Shown here piece after piece: positions 6,161 to 10,467 of a DNA stretch of 10,467 nucleotides (position 1 is its first letter; every line of letters starts with the position of its first letter). The notes under the pieces were generated by a model, which was not told the origin of the DNA, did not search any database, and saw nothing but the letters and a program-made list of their open reading frames with translations. Made by a program: the position numbers and the translations under genes. Source of the stretch: Candidatus Rokuibacteriota bacterium (lineage in GTDB: Bacteria; Methylomirabilota; Methylomirabilia; Rokubacteriales; CSP1-6); NCBI GenBank assembly GCA_016179165.1, contig JACORX010000006.1:1-10467 (forward strand), in the 5' to 3' direction.

Positions 6161-7687
6161 ATGTCCCTTGACGAGGAACTGGTTCGGCGACTCGAGGCCG
6201 TGCGGCAGGGCGGGCGTCCGGAGTACCACGCCAAGCTGCGGGCCGAGGACAAGCTCTTCGCCCGAGAGCGGCTCCACCGCCTGCTCGACCCCGACTCGAT
6301 GGTCGAGGAGGGCGCGCTCGCTCGCTGCGTTGACGACGGACTGCCCGCGGACGCGGTGGTCACGGTTAGCGGCAAGATCGGCGGCCGGCCGGTGTGCGTC
6401 ATGGCGAACGACATGACGGTGAAGGCCGGCACGTGGGGCCGCACGACGATCCAGAAGATCCAGCGCATCCAGGAGATCGCCAGGGACGCCGAGCTGCCGA
6501 TGCTGTACCTCGTCGATTCCGCGGGCGGCCGCCTGGACGAGCAGTTCGACATCTTCGTGGCGCGGAACCACGCCGGGCGCATCTTCCACAACCAGATCCA
6601 GCTGTCGGGCGTCGTGCCGCAGATCTGCGTCCTGCTGGGGCCCTCGCCCGCCGGCTCGGCCTACATCCCGGCGTTCTGCGACCTGGTCATCATGGTCGAC
6701 GGGCATGCCTCCGCCTACCTCGGTTCGCCGCGCATGTCGGAGATGGCGACGGGGGAGAAGGTGACCATGGAGGAGATGGGTGGCGCGCGTATGCACTGCA
6801 GCGTGAGTGGCCTCGGCGACGTGCTGGTGGCCACCGAGGAGGAGGCCCTCCGGCTGGTCACACGGTACCTCACGTACATGCCTCGGAGCTGGCGCGAGGC
6901 CCCGCCCGCCGCGGCGCCGGCCGCGCCGGCCGCGGGCCGCTCCATCGAGGAGATCGTCCCGGCCGAGCAGAACCGCGTCTTCGACATGTACCAGGTGATC
7001 GACCGGCTGGTGGACGAGGGCAGCTTTTTCGAGACGAAGCGGCTCTTCGCTCCCGAGCTCATCACCGGGCTCGCCCGGCTCGACGGCCGGGTCATCGGCG
7101 TGGTCGCCAACCAGCCGAAGGCCAAGGGCGGCGTGCTCTTCAGTGACTCGTCCGACAAGGGCGCGAGGTTCGTCTGGCTCTGCAACGCCTTCAACATCCC
7201 GCTGCTGTTCCTGGCCGACGTGCCGGGCTTCATGATCGGCAGCCAGGTCGAGCGGCAGGGGATCATCCGCCACGGCGCGAAGCTCCTCTTCGCCGTGGCC
7301 GAGGCCACGGTGCCGAAGATCTCGGTCATCGTGCGCAAGGCCTACGGCGCCGGCTACATGGCGATGTCGGGCGCGTCATTCCTGCCCGACGCCTGCATCG
7401 CCCTGGCCACGGCCAAGCTGGCGATCATGGGTCCGGAGGCGGCGATCAACGCGATCCATCTCAATACGATCGAGTCGCTCGAGGGAGCGGAGCGCGAGGC
7501 GTTCATCCGCGAGCGCCGCGCGGAGTACAACGAGCGGATCGACATCTACCGTATCGCCTCCGAGTTCCTGATCGACGCAGTGGTGCCCGGCCGCGACCTG
7601 CGCGAGGAGCTGAGACGGCGCTTCGACGCGTTTGCGGCAAAGCCCCGCCGCCCGGTGCAGCGGTGGAACGGGGTCATCCCCGGATGA
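6161..7687 (+). CDS. Biotin-dependent acyl-CoA carboxylase, carboxyltransferase (beta) subunit
   Basis: Product is 508 aa with the two crotonase-like halves of the propionyl-/methylcrotonyl-/acetyl-CoA carboxyltransferase family. The N-terminal half holds DSAGGR (119-124), one oxyanion-hole segment, and GPSPAGSAY. The C-terminal half holds RKAYGAGYMAMSG (392-404), the other. An Ala/Pro linker (247-259) joins them. The enzyme transfers carboxyl from carboxybiotin to an acyl-CoA in the cytosol. In propionyl/acetyl-CoA-type subunits an Asp follows the second motif (Asp422 in the Streptomyces coelicolor enzyme) and steers substrate choice; here that place is S403, so neither substrate should be assumed. 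YMPRSW at the end of the first half resembles the PCC-like group. No biotin carboxylase or biotin carrier gene lies nearby in the window. The ATG has GGAGGAG (6148-6154) with a 6-base spacer. This is the first gene of the second block, and its stop overlaps the next start as ATGA. Confidence 0.9.
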   Translation: MSLDEELVRRLEAVRQGGRPEYHAKLRAEDKLFARERLHRLLDPDSMVEEGALARCVDDGLPADAVVTVSGKIGGRPVCVMANDMTVKAGTWGRTTIQKIQRIQEIARDAELPMLYLVDSAGGRLDEQFDIFVARNHAGRIFHNQIQLSGVVPQICVLLGPSPAGSAYIPAFCDLVIMVDGHASAYLGSPRMSEMATGEKVTMEEMGGARMHCSVSGLGDVLVATEEEALRLVTRYLTYMPRSWREAPPAAAPAAPAAGRSIEEIVPAEQNRVFDMYQVIDRLVDEGSFFETKRLFAPELITGLARLDGRVIGVVANQPKAKGGVLFSDSSDKGARFVWLCNAFNIPLLFLADVPGFMIGSQVERQGIIRHGAKLLFAVAEATVPKISVIVRKAYGAGYMAMSGASFLPDACIALATAKLAIMGPEAAINAIHLNTIESLEGAEREAFIRERRAEYNERIDIYRIASEFLIDAVVPGRDLREELRRRFDAFAAKPRRPVQRWNGVIPG

Positions 7688-8478
7688 ATCCGGCGCCGAG
7701 TGAGCCCGAGGTCGTCCTGGCTGTCGACGGCGCCGTCGCCACCCTCACGCTGAACCGGCCCGCCGCCATGAACGCCATGGGCCGGCGCTTCGCCGACGAT
7801 CTCGAGCGGGCGCTTGCCGAGCTGAAGACGACGCCCGGCATCCGGGCCGTGGTCGTCACCGGCGCCGGCGATCGCGCGTTCTCGGTCGGCGGCGACATCA
7901 AGGAGCGCGGGGCCATGAGCCTCGACGAGCGCTGGAGCCATTCCCTCCGTCTGGGGCGCTGCTTCGACGAGATCGAGACCTTCCCGGTGCCCGTCATCGC
8001 CGCCATCAACGGCTACGCGCTCGGGGGCGGGATGGAGATGGCCGTCGCCTGCGACATCCGGCTCGCGTCGGACCGGGCCGAGGTCGGGCTCACCGAGGTG
8101 CGGATCGGTGTCTTTCCCGGCGCCGGCGGCCCCGTGCGACTCACGCGCCTGGTGGGCAAGGGCATCGCCAAGCTTGTGCTGTTCAGCGGGCGGCGCTTCC
8201 CCGCGCGGGAGGCCGGCGCCCTCGGGCTCGTGGACGTCGTGGTCCCGCACGACCGGCTGATGACCGAGGCGCGGGGGCTGGCCGGAGAGATCGCCGCCAA
8301 CGGTCCTCTCGGCGTCCAGGCGCTCAAGCGTCTGGTCAACGCGTGCTACGAGGCCGACCTCGCCTCGTCGCTGGAGCTGGCCCGCGCGCTGCGCCGCCCG
8401 CTCGACCACACCCAGGACATGATCGAGGGGGTCCGCGCCTTCGAGGAGAAGCGGGCCCCGCGCTTCGAGGGCCGCTGA
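7684..8478 (+). CDS. Enoyl-CoA hydratase/isomerase family protein
   Basis: Read from ATG 7684 the product is 264 aa, a normal crotonase length. The start overlaps the upstream stop (ATGA); an in-frame GTG at 7663 would add only seven residues and is less likely. Conserved elements appear in order: LNRPAAMNAM near the N-terminus, AFSVGGDIKE (oxyanion hole), INGYALGGGMEMAVACD and EVRIGVFPGAGG. Both catalytic acids of true hydratases are present with the right 20-residue spacing: E118 and E138 correspond to rat Glu144 and Glu164. The enzyme should therefore add water to a 2-enoyl-CoA, making a 3-hydroxyacyl-CoA. In a leucine-type pathway the same fold hydrates methylglutaconyl-CoA. The position between a carboxyltransferase and an acyl-CoA dehydrogenase fits either role. 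It has no strong Shine-Dalgarno of its own, so coupling to the upstream gene is likely. Confidence 0.9.
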   Translation: MNPAPSEPEVVLAVDGAVATLTLNRPAAMNAMGRRFADDLERALAELKTTPGIRAVVVTGAGDRAFSVGGDIKERGAMSLDERWSHSLRLGRCFDEIETFPVPVIAAINGYALGGGMEMAVACDIRLASDRAEVGLTEVRIGVFPGAGGPVRLTRLVGKGIAKLVLFSGRRFPAREAGALGLVDVVVPHDRLMTEARGLAGEIAANGPLGVQALKRLVNACYEADLASSLELARALRRPLDHTQDMIEGVRAFEEKRAPRFEGR

Positions 8479-8480
8479 CG

Positions 8481-9656
8481 GTGGATTTCGAGCTCGACGA
8501 GGGGCAGCGGGCGGTCCAGCAGGGCGTGCGCCACGTCGCGCGCGCGTTCGACCTCGACTACTGGCGCGAGGCGGACGCGCGTCACCGTTTCCCCGAGGAG
8601 TTCTGGCGCGCCCTCGCGGATGGCGGTTGGCTCGGCATCGTGATCCCGCCGGAATTCGGGGGTAGCGGCTTGGGGACGCTCGAGCTCGCCATCGCCATCG
8701 AGGAGGTGGCCGCGTCAGGCGCGGGCGCCGCCGCCGGCTTCCTCTTCATCTTGAACTCCGTCTTCGGGGCTGTCACCATCGTGAAGCACGGGAGCCAGGA
8801 GCAAAAGCGCCGGTACCTGCCGGGCCTTGCTGACGGCACGCTGGAGTTCTGCATGGCGCTCACCGAGCCGGACGCCGGGACCAACACGCCGCGCATCACC
8901 ACGACTGCCAGGCGGGACGGCGACGGATGGCTGGTCAACGGCCAGAAGGTGTTCATATCGGGCGTCGACCGGGCGGGGGGCATGCTGCTCGTCGCGCGCA
9001 CGGCCCCGCCGGAAGGCGACGGGAGCCGGACCCGCGGACTGAGCCTCTTCCTGCTCGATCCCCGGAGCCCCGGCATCGACATCCGGCCGATCGAGAAGCT
9101 GGGCATCCACATGTCGTCCACCAGCTTCATCCACTTCGACCAGGTCCGCCTTCCCGCCTCGGCGCTCGTCGGCGAGGAGGGGCGGGGCTGGCGCATGCTG
9201 CTCGACACCCTGAATCCCGAGCGGATCGCGACGACGGCGACGTGCGTGGGGACGGGGGACCTCGTGCTGCGCCTGGCTGTGGACTATGCCCGCGAGCGCA
9301 AGGTCTTCGGCGCGCCGATCGGGACGCATCAGGGCCTGGCGTTTCCGCTCGCACAGCACAAGGCGCAGCTCGAGCTCGCGCGGCTCATGAACTACCGGGC
9401 CGCGTGGGCCTTCGACCGCGGGATGCCGTGCGGCGCCGACACCAACATGGCCAAGTACGTCGCCGCCGAAGCCGCCTTCCGCGCAGCGGACCAGGCGATG
9501 CAGGTTCACGGCGGCTACGGGTACACGACCGAGTATCACGTCGAGCGGTACTGGCGGGACCTGCGACTCTTCCGCACCGCTCCCGTCTCCCAGGAGATGA
9601 CGCTCAACTACATCGCCGAGCACGTGCTCGGCCTCCCGAAGTCCTACGGCGGCTGA
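8481..9656 (+). CDS. Acyl-CoA dehydrogenase
   Basis: Product is 391 aa from GTG 8481, two bases after the hydratase stop, with GAGG at 8467-8470 as a possible Shine-Dalgarno. The frame is open further upstream (to 8343), but that part overlaps the hydratase and has no family match. The three-domain FAD fold is evident: an N-terminal helical part with PPEFGGSGLG, MALTEPDAGTN (125-135) at the flavin-binding start of the middle domain, and a C-terminal helical domain with YARERKVFGAPIG and HGGYGYTTEYHVERYWRD (343-360). It should oxidise an acyl-CoA to the 2-enoyl-CoA and pass electrons to ETF. The Glu used as base in medium-chain enzymes (Glu376) is replaced by P368 in the segment RTAPVSQEM. E247, in LNPER, sits where isovaleryl-CoA and long-chain dehydrogenases carry theirs. 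Oxidation of a branched acyl-CoA is therefore plausible but unproven. Confidence 0.9.
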   Translation: MDFELDEGQRAVQQGVRHVARAFDLDYWREADARHRFPEEFWRALADGGWLGIVIPPEFGGSGLGTLELAIAIEEVAASGAGAAAGFLFILNSVFGAVTIVKHGSQEQKRRYLPGLADGTLEFCMALTEPDAGTNTPRITTTARRDGDGWLVNGQKVFISGVDRAGGMLLVARTAPPEGDGSRTRGLSLFLLDPRSPGIDIRPIEKLGIHMSSTSFIHFDQVRLPASALVGEEGRGWRMLLDTLNPERIATTATCVGTGDLVLRLAVDYARERKVFGAPIGTHQGLAFPLAQHKAQLELARLMNYRAAWAFDRGMPCGADTNMAKYVAAEAAFRAADQAMQVHGGYGYTTEYHVERYWRDLRLFRTAPVSQEMTLNYIAEHVLGLPKSYGG

Positions 9657-9675
9657 GCGACTCGAGGAGGAGCGC

Positions 9676-9717
9676 ATGATCCGGCGCGGCGTGATCGTCA
9701 CGGGGCACGGAGCGTAG
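9676..9717 (+). CDS. 13-codon mini-ORF with strong Shine-Dalgarno (leader peptide or gene remnant)
   Basis: ATG 9676 is preceded by GGAGGAG (9666-9672) with a 3-base spacer and encodes MIRRGVIVTGHGA, then TAG at 9715-9717. The stop is two bases before the GTG start of the thiolase-like gene. The peptide looks like the first strand and the TGxxxG turn onset of a Rossmann-type short-chain dehydrogenase, but is far too short to be one. It may be a remnant left by a deletion, or a leader that couples translation to the next gene. Either reading is speculative. Confidence 0.3.
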   Translation: MIRRGVIVTGHGA

Positions 9718-9719
9718 CG

Positions 9720-10467
9720 GTGGGCAGCTACGCGGGGCAGGTGGCCATCGTGGGGGTCGGCGAGACCCCGGTCGGCAAGGTCCCGGGCAAGAGCGCCCTC
9801 TGGTTCAACGCCGAGGCCACCCGCCTGGCGTTGGAGGACGCGGGCATCGACAAGCGCCAGGTCGACGGCCTGCTCACGTGTCCCAGCTTCGTCGCGCCAT
9901 TCCATCGGATGAGCGTCGCGGTGAGCGAGTATCTCGGCATCCAGCCCACCTTCTCGAACACGGTGAATGTCTCCGGAGCCTCGGCGGCGGCCTCTGTCAG
10001 TCTCGCGGCGGCGGCCATCCACGCCGGCCTCGCCGAGACCGTCGTCGTCTGCTGCGGCGACAACATGCTGTCGGGCATGACGCGGGACCTCGCCGTGAAG
10101 GCGCTGATCGAGAGCCGCGACCCCCAGTACGAGGCGCCGTTCGGTCTCCTGGTGGCCACCACCTTCGCGCTGACCGCCCAGCGTCACATGGCGGAGTACG
10201 GCACGACGCGCGAGCAGCTCGCGCGCGTGGCGGTGATCACCCGCGAGCACGCGCGGCGCAAGCCAGGCGCCCACATGACGGCGCCGCTGAGCGTCGACGA
10301 CGTGCTCGCGTCCAAGCTCATCACGACGCCGTACCGCATGCTCGACTGCGCGCTGGTCAGCGACGGGGGCGCCGCCCTCGTGCTGACCTCCGCGGAGCGG
10401 GCGCGCGACCTGCGCAGGAAGCCGGTCTACCTCCTCGGCGCCGGGGAGAGCTACACCCAGGAGCACA
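9720..10467 (+). CDS. Thiolase-like / lipid-transfer-type (SCP2-related) acyl-CoA enzyme; 3'-partial
   Basis: The frame is open from GTG 9720 to the right edge, about 249 codons, with no stop. The start has GGAG at 9709-9712 with a 7-base spacer; no ATG is available in frame between the upstream stop and here. The N-terminus reads VAIVGVGETPVGKVPGKSA, the usual opening of SCP2-like thiolases. The later YRMLDCALVSDGGAALVLTS segment belongs to the same group. In standard thiolases the acylated Cys lies near residue 86. Here that site reads VNVSGASAAAS with Gly86 and no Cys, as in lipid-transfer (Ltp)-type and non-classical family members that act as aldolases or with a DUF35 OB-fold partner. 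It is probably the terminal C-C bond cleaving or forming step of the block-2 pathway. Classical thiolytic activity should not be assumed. Confidence 0.85.
   Translation, partial: MGSYAGQVAIVGVGETPVGKVPGKSALWFNAEATRLALEDAGIDKRQVDGLLTCPSFVAPFHRMSVAVSEYLGIQPTFSNTVNVSGASAAASVSLAAAAIHAGLAETVVVCCGDNMLSGMTRDLAVKALIESRDPQYEAPFGLLVATTFALTAQRHMAEYGTTREQLARVAVITREHARRKPGAHMTAPLSVDDVLASKLITTPYRMLDCALVSDGGAALVLTSAERARDLRRKPVYLLGAGESYTQEH

Noticed and set aside
6095..7273. Minus-strand open frame of 392 codons opposite the carboxyltransferase
   Set aside because: It is a shadow frame: the translation is rich in His, Arg and Asp repeats typical of reversed high-GC codons, and the plus-strand gene is unambiguous.
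7663..7683. Alternative GTG start of the enoyl-CoA hydratase
   Set aside because: It lies within the end of the carboxyltransferase gene, adds seven unconserved residues and lacks a better ribosome site. The ATGA overlap start is the usual arrangement.
8715..10466. Very long minus-strand open frame (583 codons) opposite the dehydrogenase and thiolase-like genes
   Set aside because: High GC makes the antisense frame of real genes stay open. The product is Arg/His/Gly-rich with no recognisable fold, while the plus strand carries clear family motifs throughout.

Overview
The window is GC-rich and densely coded, and every credible gene lies on the plus strand. Starts are short-spaced, overlapping or non-ATG (TTG, GTG). 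The gene mix is a family III CoA-transferase, TRAP-TAXI transport, an acyl-CoA carboxylase carboxyltransferase, an enoyl-CoA hydratase, an acyl-CoA dehydrogenase and an SCP2-like thiolase. This fits a metabolically versatile, high-GC, probably uncultivated soil or sediment bacterium of the Rokubacteria/Methylomirabilota or proteobacterial kind. The taxonomic guess is weak because no marker gene is present.

Block 1 (1-5764) looks like one transcription unit. It opens inside a gene whose visible part joins the C-terminal portion of a MeaB/ArgK-type G-protein chaperone to a complete CaiB/BaiF (family III) CoA-transferase in a single open frame. Then come a TAXI-type periplasmic solute-binding protein, a fused DctQM-type TRAP permease, and an AzlC/AzlD pair (branched-chain amino acid exporter family). 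Gaps are 16 and 6 bases, and the last two junctions are overlaps of 4 and 8 bases.

Between the blocks (5765-6160) lies a degraded second azlD-like fragment, about the C-terminal half, in the same frame as azlD but without a usable start. It is followed by about 195 bases with no convincing gene. These hold a perfect 7+1+7 palindrome next to a CATAAT hexamer, a candidate promoter/operator for block 2.

Block 2 (6161 to the right edge) is a second tight unit: biotin-dependent acyl-CoA carboxylase carboxyltransferase subunit, enoyl-CoA hydratase (ATGA overlap), acyl-CoA dehydrogenase (2-base gap), a 13-codon mini-ORF, and a thiolase-like/lipid-transfer-type protein that runs off the window.

Read together, the inferred logic is import of an organic acid (TRAP-TAXI), activation by CoA transfer (CaiB domain), then dehydrogenation, hydration, carboxylation or transcarboxylation and thiolase-type chemistry. 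The MeaB domain hints at a B12-dependent acyl-CoA mutase upstream of the window. The substrate cannot be named from sequence alone. The most unusual item is the MeaB-CoA-transferase fusion.
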